Part shown: positions 1-6,019 of the stretch, one piece after another
Numbering within the stretch: position 1 is the stretch's first letter
Layout: every line of letters starts with the position of its first letter
Origin: an uncultured Alphaproteobacteria bacterium
Lineage (GTDB): Bacteria; Pseudomonadota; Alphaproteobacteria; RUG11792
Direction: 5' to 3'
NCBI GenBank assembly: GCA_958448685.1
Contig: CAUDEV010000049.1
Location: 1-8,285 of the forward strand
Length of the DNA stretch: 8,285 nucleotides
Made by a program: the position numbers and the translations under genes
The notes under the pieces: generated by a model
What the model was told of the DNA's origin: nothing
The model's input: only the letters and a program-made list of their open reading frames with translations
Database searches by the model: none

Positions 1-222
1 AATATTCAGGGAAATACAAATTCTAATATTAATGATATTAACATTTTAACAAATAGCATGTTGAATAATTTTTCCGACGAATTTATGAATTTTTTAATAA
101 ATCATGGAGGAAATAGTATTAATGCTGTAATAGAGGATACGCCAAATGATTTTTCTGATGAAATTGTAACTCACTATTTATCAGATGATGAATTAAATGC
201 AATTCAACAAGGAAACTTCTAA
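1..222 (+). CDS. C-terminal end of an acidic Asn-rich protein, unknown function (5' truncated by window edge)
   Basis: Frame 1 is open from the first base to the TAA at 220-222, giving the last 73 residues of a longer protein or possibly most of a small one. I do not recognise the family. The composition is unusual: 16 of 73 residues are Asn, 11 are Asp or Glu, and there is no Lys or Arg at all, although neighbouring proteins are Lys-rich. A short FSDE motif occurs twice (residues 24-27 and 51-54), each followed by a hydrophobic stretch. An acidic tail without basic residues resembles the C-terminal export signals of type I secretion substrates, but that is only a resemblance. An internal ATG at 58-60 could start a smaller product, but no ribosome binding site precedes it. 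Coding status is likely because the frame stays open with a coherent composition in AT-rich DNA. Confidence 0.6.
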   Translation, partial: NIQGNTNSNINDINILTNSMLNNFSDEFMNFLINHGGNSINAVIEDTPNDFSDEIVTHYLSDDELNAIQQGNF

Positions 223-437
223 GAACACAGAGTGATATTCAAAGTTTTTTAAACATCTGGGATATTTTTTGCGGGATTTCGACTTAATAAGTTTTTTAAT
301 AAAAATAAATTAGGAATAAAGTTATATTTTGTCACGTATTGGTAAAGCTTAGTTTGATACGTTAAAAAACAATTATTTTTCTAATATAGGTTGAAAAAAT
401 ATTTCATTTTCGCTTTCAATTTTTGTTTTGCGTTTGT
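223..437. other. intergenic region, no gene seen
   Basis: AT-rich spacer between the left-edge gene and the Lrp-family regulator. I find no ORF of useful length and no convincing terminator. The only structure noticed is a 6-bp inverted repeat, ACGTAT (334-339) and ATACGT (357-362), too short to interpret. The right end leads into the probable regulator promoter. Confidence 0.5.
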
Positions 438-458
438 TACAATATTCTAAAATATTCT
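438..458 (+). promoter_or_regulatory. possible -10 box and tandem AATATTCT repeat before the Lrp-family gene
   Basis: TACAAT at 438-443 is a fair -10 hexamer, about 30 nt before the ATG at 475, but there is only a poor -35 match (TTTCAA, 414-419). Overlapping it, AATATTCT occurs twice (441-448 and 451-458), 10 bp apart start to start, i.e. about one helical turn. Lrp/AsnC regulators often repress their own gene from AT-rich sites near the promoter, so this could be an autoregulatory operator. That role is inferred from position only. Confidence 0.3.
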
Positions 459-474
459 TTTTCTTTGAATAATT

Positions 475-933
475 ATGAAATTAGATAGTATAGATAGAAC
501 TCTTCTAAGTAATCTTCAAAAACATGGAAGAATTAGCAATGTTGATTTAGCTGAAACTGTTGGAATATCAGCTCCTCCATGTTTACGTCGTTTAAAACTG
601 ATGGAAAGTAATGGCGTTATAAAAGGATATCATGCAGAGGTTAATGCTAAAGTACTAGGCTTAAACTTCCATGCAATATGTGTTGTTACTTTAGCATCTC
701 AAGATTCAAAAGATGTTAATAATTTCCTGAAAAATATAGAAAAATGTAAAAATATAAGAACCTGCAGTTCTACATCCGGGAATGAGAATTTTATTTTATC
801 TATTGTGGCAAAGGATATGTTTGAATATGAAACAATTTTGAAGGAAGTAATCCAATCTGAGGGACTAGTTAGTAATATTAAAACATATATCAGTGTCAAT
901 AGACATAAAAACGAACCAGGTTTGCCCATATAA
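475..933 (+). CDS. Lrp/AsnC-family transcriptional regulator
   Basis: A 152-residue protein, the usual length for the Lrp/AsnC (feast/famine) family. The N-terminal winged helix-turn-helix is clear: LDSIDRTLLSNLQKHGRIS (residues 3-21), then a helix-turn-helix with recognition helix around residues 32-42 (SAPPCLRRLKL) and the family's GVIKGYHAEV wing at 47-56. The rest (about 60-145) is the alpha-beta RAM domain that forms dimers and octamers and binds amino acids; the SGNENFILSIVAKD segment corresponds to the conserved turn around the ligand site. It should bind DNA in the cytoplasm and respond to an amino acid or related ligand, but the ligand and targets cannot be read from sequence. No good Shine-Dalgarno precedes the ATG. 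The gene stands alone, followed 8 nt after its stop by a GC-rich hairpin; the ABC exporter downstream has its own possible promoter. I give no symbol because Lrp, AsnC and other paralogues are not separable here. Confidence 0.92.
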   Translation: MKLDSIDRTLLSNLQKHGRISNVDLAETVGISAPPCLRRLKLMESNGVIKGYHAEVNAKVLGLNFHAICVVTLASQDSKDVNNFLKNIEKCKNIRTCSSTSGNENFILSIVAKDMFEYETILKEVIQSEGLVSNIKTYISVNRHKNEPGLPI

Positions 934-941
934 TAAAGGTT

Positions 942-984
942 GCGCGGCGTGTGGTAAAATTAACAAGAATACCACACGCCGCGC
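942..984 (+). repeat. GC-rich palindromic hairpin repeat, copy 1
   Basis: A perfect 15-bp stem, GCGCGGCGTGTGGTA (942-956) against TACCACACGCCGCGC (970-984), with a 13-nt AT-rich loop. It is far more GC-rich than its surroundings. A second copy with an identical right arm lies at 2896-2943, so this is a dispersed REP-like element rather than a private terminator. It starts 8 nt after the regulator's stop codon. There is no U-tract on the + strand (AAAAAA follows), so it is not a canonical intrinsic terminator, though such a stem could protect the mRNA 3' end or assist termination. Confidence 0.85.
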
Positions 985-1024
985 GAAAAAATCATAAATT
1001 TTGATAGCAATAAAATCATTTTTG

Positions 1025-1053
1025 TTGATATAAATACTAATTTATGATATTGT
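1025..1053 (+). promoter_or_regulatory. candidate sigma70 promoter for the ABC exporter
   Basis: TTGATA (1025-1030) and TATTGT (1048-1053) are separated by 17 bp, matching the consensus hexamers at 5/6 and 4/6 positions. Transcription would begin near 1060, giving a leader of about 40 nt before the TTG start at 1098. In DNA this AT-rich, chance matches are common, so confidence is modest. Confidence 0.38.
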
Positions 1054-1097
1054 TAGCTTTATAGATTTTAATTCAGTAATTAATAATTGCTAAAGAT

Positions 1098-2885
1098 TTG
1101 AAAAATATATTAGATAAATTATTAAAAGAATTAATAGATAAAATCAAAACTAATCGGTTTTATCGTTGTTATTCTAATATGCTTCCTTATTTCAAACCCT
1201 ATGCGTTTAGGGCAGTTTTAGCAATAAGTTTATGTGTTCCTATTGGTAGTCTTGATGCTGTTATCGCTATGGCTTTAAAGCCTTACACAGATCTTGTTAT
1301 GATCGAGAAATCCGTAAAAGCAGCTTGGTATATTCCTTTTGCCATAGTATTATTCGCTATTATGCAGGGGTTATTGAATTATTTTGCAGCATATCTAAAC
1401 TCTTGGGTTGGGGAAAAAGTTACTAGAGATTTAAAGTTTAATTTATTTAAAAAATTATTATCTTATGATTCGGCTTATTTTGATAGAACCTATTCGGGAA
1501 ATATAGTTTTCCAATTTAACAATCAAGCTGATGCTGCTAGTTCGGGTTTGTTGGCAAAGATGAAAATGTTGATTTCCAGAATTTTTTCTTCAATATCTTT
1601 AATTTGCGTTTTGATATATAACTCTTGGCAGCTTTCTATAATTGCAATTATTATTTTGGGATGCGCTTTTTTGCCTGTTGCAAGAATTCGCGAAAAGATC
1701 CAAAAAGTTATGTCAAATGTTGTGAAAGGAAGTGCTAGATTAGTTACTGAATATAATGAAAGCTTTGCAGGTAATAAAACGATTTCTGCTTATAATCTTC
1801 ACACTTATCAGGAGTCAAAATTTCTTAACATTTTAAATACGGTAACAGGAGTCAGAATAAAGCTCACTCAAAAAACTGCATGGTTATCTCCGATTATGCA
1901 TATTATTGTTTCAATAGGAATTGGTATTTCAATTGCTTATGGAAGTTATTTGATAGTTTCAGGAAAAATTTCGAGCGGAAATTTTGTCTCATTTTTAACA
2001 GCCTTGATTATGTTATATAATCCAGTAAAAAGCATGGGAAATAATATAAAAGATTTTCAGATGTCTATGTTAGCTGTTGAACAAGTCTTAACTGCGCTTA
2101 ATACTACTTCAAACATAAAGGATAAACCAAATCCAATGAATTTAGAATTCTTTAAAGATAAAATCCAATTTGAGAACGTTGTTTTTGAATATATTCCAAA
2201 CCGTCCTGTATTAAAAGGTCTTAATCTAAAAATAAATAAAGGAGAAACTGTTGCATTGGTGGGAAATTCAGGAGGTGGAAAATCTACGATAGCGAATTTG
2301 TTACCAAGATTCTATGATATCAAATCAGGATCTATAAAAATAGATGAAATAGATATTCGAGATTATAGCTTGAGATCTCTGAGAGATAATATCGCTATTG
2401 TATTTCAGGACAATTTTTTATTTTCAGGTTCAATACGCGAAAATATAATGTTGGGAAATCCGAATGCTTCTGACAAAAATATTCAGAAAGCTCTGGAAAT
2501 GGCATATTTAAATGAGTTTGTATCAACATTAAAGAATGGCATTGATACGGAAATAGGAGAAAGGGGAATATTGTTGTCAGGTGGCCAAAAACAACGAGTT
2601 GCGATTGCTCGCGCTTTTCTTAAAAATGCACCTATACTAATTTTGGATGAGGCGACCTCTGCTTTGGATAATAAATCTGAAGCTATTGTACAAAAAGCTA
2701 TTGAAAATCTAATGATAGATAAAACCGTTCTAGTTATTGCTCATCGCTTATCAACAATCAAAAATGCAACAAAAATCGCGTTTATAGAAAACGGTGAGCT
2801 CGTTGAGTTAGGCAATCATGATGAACTTATGTCAATAGAAAATGGTCGTTATAAAAATCTTTATAATATGCAATTTAAAAACTAG
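1098..2885 (+). CDS. MsbA-type ABC exporter (fused membrane and ATPase domains)
   Basis: A 595-residue half-transporter with the full type IV exporter plan. The membrane domain spans about residues 36-310, with hydrophobic segments near 37-58, 77-100, 158-195 and 264-310. The ATPase domain has A-loop Tyr365, Walker A GNSGGGKST (389-397), Q-loop Gln437, an ERG X-loop just before the signature LSGGQ (493-497), Walker B ILILDE (513-518), D-loop SALD (521-524) and switch His549. All catalytic residues are intact. It should work as a homodimer in the inner membrane, using ATP to flip or export a hydrophobic substrate. The closest families are MsbA-like lipid A-core flippases and related lipid or multidrug exporters; substrate cannot be settled by motif. 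The start is taken as TTG 1098, just after an in-frame TAA at 1091. ATG 1179 (residue 28) is an alternative that would still keep all membrane segments; neither has a strong Shine-Dalgarno. Hairpin repeats sit on both sides. Confidence 0.9.
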   Translation: MKNILDKLLKELIDKIKTNRFYRCYSNMLPYFKPYAFRAVLAISLCVPIGSLDAVIAMALKPYTDLVMIEKSVKAAWYIPFAIVLFAIMQGLLNYFAAYLNSWVGEKVTRDLKFNLFKKLLSYDSAYFDRTYSGNIVFQFNNQADAASSGLLAKMKMLISRIFSSISLICVLIYNSWQLSIIAIIILGCAFLPVARIREKIQKVMSNVVKGSARLVTEYNESFAGNKTISAYNLHTYQESKFLNILNTVTGVRIKLTQKTAWLSPIMHIIVSIGIGISIAYGSYLIVSGKISSGNFVSFLTALIMLYNPVKSMGNNIKDFQMSMLAVEQVLTALNTTSNIKDKPNPMNLEFFKDKIQFENVVFEYIPNRPVLKGLNLKINKGETVALVGNSGGGKSTIANLLPRFYDIKSGSIKIDEIDIRDYSLRSLRDNIAIVFQDNFLFSGSIRENIMLGNPNASDKNIQKALEMAYLNEFVSTLKNGIDTEIGERGILLSGGQKQRVAIARAFLKNAPILILDEATSALDNKSEAIVQKAIENLMIDKTVLVIAHRLSTIKNATKIAFIENGELVELGNHDELMSIENGRYKNLYNMQFKN

Positions 2886-2895
2886 TTTTTGATAA

Positions 2896-2943
2896 GCGCG
2901 CGGCACATGGTATAATATATCAAAGATACCACACGCCGCGCGC
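2896..2943 (+). repeat. GC-rich palindromic hairpin repeat, copy 2
   Basis: GCGCGCGGC (2896-2904) pairs with GCCGCGCGC (2935-2943) and TGGTAT (2908-2913) with ATACCA (2926-2931). The stem is interrupted by a 3x3 internal loop, ACA against CAC. The right arm TACCACACGCCGCGCG is identical to copy 1 (970-985), while the left arm differs by three adjacent bases (GTG in copy 1, ACA here). It lies 10 nt after the exporter stop codon, in the same orientation and position relative to its gene as copy 1. No T-run follows. Confidence 0.82.
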
Positions 2944-2983
2944 CACAGGTGATTTAATTCTAAATGTTTATCTATAAAATTTT

Positions 2984-3005
2984 AGGGAGGATTCGTAAAA
3001 TGTGA
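2984..3005 (+). promoter_or_regulatory. strong Shine-Dalgarno leading to an ATG-TGA start-stop
   Basis: AGGGAGGA (2984-2991) is the best ribosome binding site in the window. Eight bases further on is ATG (3000-3002), followed at once by TGA. An overlapping GTG (3002-3004) would read only five codons (V-I-N-Y-I) before TAG. That GTG is in frame with the downstream ORF start at 3044, but two TAG codons (3017 and 3023) intervene. So either a minimal leader ORF regulates the genes downstream, or the original start of the secreted-protein gene has decayed. A possible -10 box TATAAA (2973-2978) lies just upstream without a good -35. Confidence 0.5.
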
Positions 3006-3043
3006 TAAACTATATATAGGCATAGGATATGTTGGGAGTTTTT

Positions 3044-3370
3044 ATGGGGAAAAAATCATATTTATTCTTTCTAATTTTACAATCTTTATTTAGCATAGAA
3101 GCATTAGCGTCATCCTCTGAAATAATGGAATTATATGATATAAAAACTTCCATAACGAAATGTACAACTTGCGATTGTCAAGATTTCTCTATTGATATAT
3201 GGTATTTTCAAGAGTCTATTACAGAAAAACAATACAGTGAGTTCATAGACGCTATGTATTCTCTTGAACATAGAACATTTGTTTTACACGAAGAACAATC
3301 TATAGAATTGTTCAATAATATATCTTATAAGAAACCATTTTGTCACCCTCAATTATTAGGAGAATGGTAA
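3044..3370 (+). CDS. small exported Cys-containing protein, unknown function
   Basis: I do not recognise the family. The start chosen is ATG 3044, which has GGGAG (3034-3038) five bases upstream and gives a classic signal peptide: MGKK, a hydrophobic core YLFFLILQSLF, then an ALA-S cleavage site around residue 22. An in-frame ATG at 3029 would only add five residues before it. The predicted mature protein is about 86 residues and has four Cys: three clustered in CTTCDC (residues 40, 43 and 45 from this start) and one near the end in KPFCHP. This spacing could allow disulphides in the periplasm or metal binding. The C-terminal half is acidic. It ends 4 nt before the guanine deaminase ATG, so the two genes are very probably co-transcribed and translationally coupled. 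A functional tie to purine metabolism is not shown by the sequence. Confidence 0.72.
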   Translation: MGKKSYLFFLILQSLFSIEALASSSEIMELYDIKTSITKCTTCDCQDFSIDIWYFQESITEKQYSEFIDAMYSLEHRTFVLHEEQSIELFNNISYKKPFCHPQLLGEW

Positions 3371-3374
3371 AGTA

Positions 3375-3842
3375 ATGGAAAATTATTTTATAAATCGTGC
3401 AATAGAGTTATCTGAAGAAAACATAAAAATAAATGAAGGGGGACCTTTTGGAGCAATTATCGTAAAAGATGGAAAGATAATAGGAAAAGGAAAAAACCTA
3501 GTTACCTCAACAAATGATCCTACTGCTCATGCTGAAATAGTTGCAATCAGAAATGCATGTAAAAATATAGGCTCTTTTTCATTGATCGATTCTGAAATTT
3601 ATACAAGTTGCGAACCTTGTCCTATGTGTTTGGCAGCTATATATTGGGCAAGAATAAGCAAGATTTATTATGCAAACACGAGATATGACGCAGCGGAGAT
3701 CGGGTTTGATGATTCTTATATCTATGATCAAGTTACGTGTATTCCTGACCTGAGAGACATAAAAATGATCAAAATTAATTCGCGAAAAGCAAAAGAAATT
3801 TTTGAAAATTGGAAAAATAAACAAGATAAAATAGAATATTAA
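3375..3842 (+). CDS. guaD: guanine deaminase (CDA-fold nucleobase deaminase)
   Basis: A 155-residue zinc deaminase of the cytidine deaminase-like fold, converting guanine to xanthine and ammonia in the cytoplasm. The zinc site is complete: HAE with His52 and catalytic Glu54, and PCPMC with Cys82 and Cys85. The extended blocks GGPFGAIIVKDG (22-33), TNDPTAHAEI (46-55), SCEPCPMCL (78-86) and AAEIGFDDSYIY (106-117), together with a C-terminal Tyr155, match from memory the short bacterial GuaD of Bacillus subtilis rather than tRNA adenosine deaminase TadA. Asp113 in FDD corresponds to the guanine-contacting Asp of that enzyme, and the terminal Tyr to the one that reaches the neighbouring active site in the domain-swapped dimer. 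A related nucleoside deaminase activity is the main alternative. ATG 3375 has AGGAG at 3358-3362 inside the preceding gene, spaced rather far (12 nt), consistent with coupling to the upstream stop. Confidence 0.88.
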   Translation: MENYFINRAIELSEENIKINEGGPFGAIIVKDGKIIGKGKNLVTSTNDPTAHAEIVAIRNACKNIGSFSLIDSEIYTSCEPCPMCLAAIYWARISKIYYANTRYDAAEIGFDDSYIYDQVTCIPDLRDIKMIKINSRKAKEIFENWKNKQDKIEY

Positions 3843-3902
3843 CATATTTTTAACTTTTTCGAGATATATTGAAAATATGAAGTTTATATATTGGTTTTTG
3901 TT

Positions 3903-4481
3903 ATGAGAAAATTATTAGTAATCATTTTGATGTCCGCAGCAATTTTGCAATCAGATTTTGTTATGACAGATTGCATGGCTGTTCCATCATTTAGTCAACT
4001 AGGTGCAAAATTTAAAGGGGTAGGAAAAAGCGATGCTCAAAAACAACAACTTATAGCAAGTAGTGATGTTACTGTAACTCAAAATAATATTAACAAACTA
4101 AAACAAGAGAAATTAAAATTGGAAAAGCAACTTGGATATGTAAATACTAAAATCATGCAGGAACAGGGGAAACTAAAACAATCTAAAAATGATCTTAATT
4201 CAGCAAGTGAATCTGTATCTAATGAAAAATTAGCTAAAGAAAATGCACGAATTAATAAAATTACGCAAAAAGAGTTAATAGAACAACAGAAGTTAGAATT
4301 AAAGAGTTTGCAAGCAAAATATAAAGCAATGCTTGAAATTAAATATCCGGGAATTAAGAATTTGGTTAAAAGACAATCGGAATTAAAGAAATTTAATAAC
4401 AGAGCTAATGTTTTAATAAAGTCTGGTACAGATTTTCAAATTATTAAGGAAACACTTAAGAGCGAATTTTCAATAAATTGA
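3903..4481 (+). CDS. exported coiled-coil protein, unknown function
   Basis: A protein of 192 residues if started at ATG 3903; a TTG four codons upstream (3891) is possible but less likely. The N-terminus MRKLLVIILMSAAILQ is a signal-like hydrophobic segment, with possible signal peptidase I cleavage after CMA (residue 26). The MTDC context is a poor lipobox, so a lipoprotein is doubtful. Residues about 61-150 are rich in Lys, Glu, Gln and Leu with heptad-like spacing (NNINKLKQEKLKLEKQL), indicating a long alpha-helical coiled coil, interrupted by a Ser/Asn-rich stretch near 95-105. The remaining C-terminus is short and basic. It should lie in the periplasm or be anchored in the inner membrane. 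I recognise no enzyme motif. It follows the deaminase by 60 nt with no terminator seen between them and no clear Shine-Dalgarno, so it could be the end of that operon or a separate unit. A hairpin follows its stop. Confidence 0.68.
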   Translation: MRKLLVIILMSAAILQSDFVMTDCMAVPSFSQLGAKFKGVGKSDAQKQQLIASSDVTVTQNNINKLKQEKLKLEKQLGYVNTKIMQEQGKLKQSKNDLNSASESVSNEKLAKENARINKITQKELIEQQKLELKSLQAKYKAMLEIKYPGIKNLVKRQSELKKFNNRANVLIKSGTDFQIIKETLKSEFSIN

Positions 4482-4488
4482 TTGTAAG

Positions 4489-4524
4489 TATATGAGGTAT
4501 GGATTTGACCTAATACCTCATATA
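4489..4524 (+). terminator. 12-bp hairpin after the coiled-coil gene, probable terminator
   Basis: TATATGAGGTAT (4489-4500) pairs perfectly with ATACCTCATATA (4513-4524) around a 12-nt loop, starting 8 nt after the stop codon. The trailing sequence TATTCC has no proper T-run, so termination efficiency is uncertain; its position at the gene end supports the role. Confidence 0.5.
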
Positions 4525-5263
4525 TATTCCTAAAACTTAAATAAATCAACAAAGATTAGTTTCTGATTTTAAAGAATTGAACACATTTAAAAATTTGTAT
4601 AAAACATCTGCAGAAGAAAAAATCTAGTTGAATTTTGAAAAAGAGTTGATTTAATATATCTCATTAATTGATAGGATAGATTGAGCTGAATTACCAATAT
4701 TTGTTAATTTTCAGAATATTATTTTATAGCTCATCTAGATTTGTTGTATTATATAAATATCGCTTGGAATGTATTTTATGAATATCTCTATTTAAGCAAG
4801 TGAATTTAAATTAGTGTTTACAACTTCTTGAGTGGTTTAAAAAGAAATACCTATTTTATGAGTGACGTGTTTAGATACTCATATTTTTATATTTGGTTTT
4901 TAACATGTAATTAAGAGTTTGAAAAAAGAAATTTAATTTTAAAAGGCTTTTGTTTGGAAGCAAAAAAATCTTGGTTGATTAGTATTTCAATTTGAGAAAT
5001 TGCACCGTTGGAGAAAAAATCTTGTTAAGTTATTGCTATCCCATAGAGTTAAATTTATCTGGAAAGTTCCCATCAATAAGGTAAATTGGAATATAAGAAC
5101 ATATTACTTCAAATCTTGTAATTATTTAAGTTTAATGAAAAAATAATCGTACTATTGTTTTAGTTTTATATATTTTGGAGGCATTTAATTTTTTATTTAT
5201 TATAATCTTTGATTTATATAATTGGAAAAGTTATTTTCAGGGAACTGCATTGACTTTTAATGA
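4525..5263. other. long AT-rich stretch with no recognisable gene
   Basis: I read all frames by eye and found no gene I can defend. The longest forward open stretch is about 55 codons (roughly 4979-5146), with neither a ribosome binding site nor a start that would fit. One upstream segment in the same frame (from 4547) reads like protein for about 26 codons before a stop. On the reverse strand an open stretch of about 38 codons crosses 4930-5040. Stops otherwise occur at about the rate expected by chance. This is most likely the residue of decayed genes. Confidence 0.5.
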
Positions 5264-5320
5264 TATAACCATAAGGCGGATATACAAATAAAACAAGATA
5301 CTGGATCTCTAGATGATAAT

Positions 5321-5731
5321 TTGATAACAAATATTAAAAAAGTATATTTTGAAGGAATCAGCAGTCCTAATGAAGTTGAAAATAATATTAAGAATGTTAT
5401 TTTATGTGAAAAGAGAGAAGATCAGAATAATAAAGCAATATATTCCATATGTAATGAAACAACTGATAATTACTATTATGCTGTTTTAAAGTTAATAGAG
5501 AAAATTTGCGATATGGAGAATGTAAATGAAATAATTAATAAATTCAAACATTATATATCATTTTCTGATCAAAATTTAAGGTCCCAAAATTCTTCTGAAA
5601 AAGCTGAAAGCTATTTTGAATATTATAGAAAAAATATTCTACATTTTATAACAGGCGCTATAGTAATTACACTAACTTTCGTTTATAACTTAATATCCAA
5701 TAATCAAAATGTATGTATTAGCAATATTTAA
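5321..5731 (+). CDS. orphan protein with C-terminal membrane segment, possibly 5' degraded
   Basis: I do not recognise this 136-residue product. It has a Lys/Glu/Asn-rich, probably helical soluble part (about 1-105) and then a single hydrophobic segment ILHFITGAIVITLTFVYNLI (about 105-125) followed by a short tail, as in a tail-anchored membrane protein. The start is doubtful: TTG 5321 has no Shine-Dalgarno, and the frame is open back to 5264 with coding-like residues (DIQIKQDTGSLDDN) but no upstream start codon. The 5' end may therefore have been lost by a frameshift or truncation, leaving a pseudogene. It sits between a gene-less stretch and a set of broken genes, which favours decay. The next ORF starts 37 nt downstream. 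Confidence 0.45.
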   Translation: MITNIKKVYFEGISSPNEVENNIKNVILCEKREDQNNKAIYSICNETTDNYYYAVLKLIEKICDMENVNEIINKFKHYISFSDQNLRSQNSSEKAESYFEYYRKNILHFITGAIVITLTFVYNLISNNQNVCISNI

Positions 5732-5767
5732 TGTTTAGATTTTAATTCCATTATATACGGAGAAGAT

Positions 5768-6019
5768 ATGATCAATCAAATGGAGGCTATAATTAAATAA
5801 GCAAAAAGCATAAAGGAAATAGTTATTTTGGATAACAAAAAGTCTCCTAAAATATATTTGAAAACAATAAAAAGGAGACTTTATGCAGATAAAATATTTA
5901 CACAAGAAATTTATAAACTATATTGTTCTGTTTTACCAGAAAATACGAAATCTGAATTTATAAAAACTGCTGAGAAATTGGTGGAATCATGGGAAATAAT
6001 GCGAAACGAAATGTTCTAG
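5768..6019 (+). pseudogene. small gene interrupted by an in-frame TAA at codon 11
   Basis: ATG 5768 follows a good Shine-Dalgarno, GGAGAAG (5759-5765), and reads MINQMEAIIK before TAA at 5798-5800. The same frame then runs on without a stop for 72 codons to TAG 6017-6019. The product reads smoothly if the TAA was once CAA (Gln): EAIIK-Q-AKSIKEIVIL. Total intact length would be about 83 residues, Lys-rich and probably helical. TTG 5828 could restart translation for a 63-residue fragment, but no ribosome binding site precedes it. No family recognised. Its 3' end overlaps the first ORF of the transposase remnant in another frame, so the insertion sequence may have landed in or near its end. Confidence 0.5.
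5839..5882 (+). repeat. 10-bp perfect inverted repeat
   Basis: AAAGTCTCCT (5839-5848) and AGGAGACTTT (5873-5882) are exact reverse complements with a 24-nt A-rich spacer, inside the interrupted small gene. The loop is large for a terminator and no T-run follows. It may be a protein-binding palindrome, a remnant of an element end, or chance. Confidence 0.45.

Noticed and set aside
334..362. ACGTAT / ATACGT inverted repeat in the first intergenic region.
   Set aside because: A 6-bp stem with a 17-nt spacer is expected by chance, and no T-run follows.
699..929. Reverse-strand ORF inside the Lrp-family gene.
   Set aside because: It is antisense to a well-supported domain protein, and the product resembles nothing.
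3579..3845. Reverse-strand ORF inside guaD.
   Set aside because: Shadow of a clearly conserved enzyme; no ribosome binding site or family.
4547..5146. One forward frame that reads in places like a decayed gene.
   Set aside because: Stops in its first two thirds occur at about chance frequency and no family motif emerges; kept only as a comment on the gene-less region.
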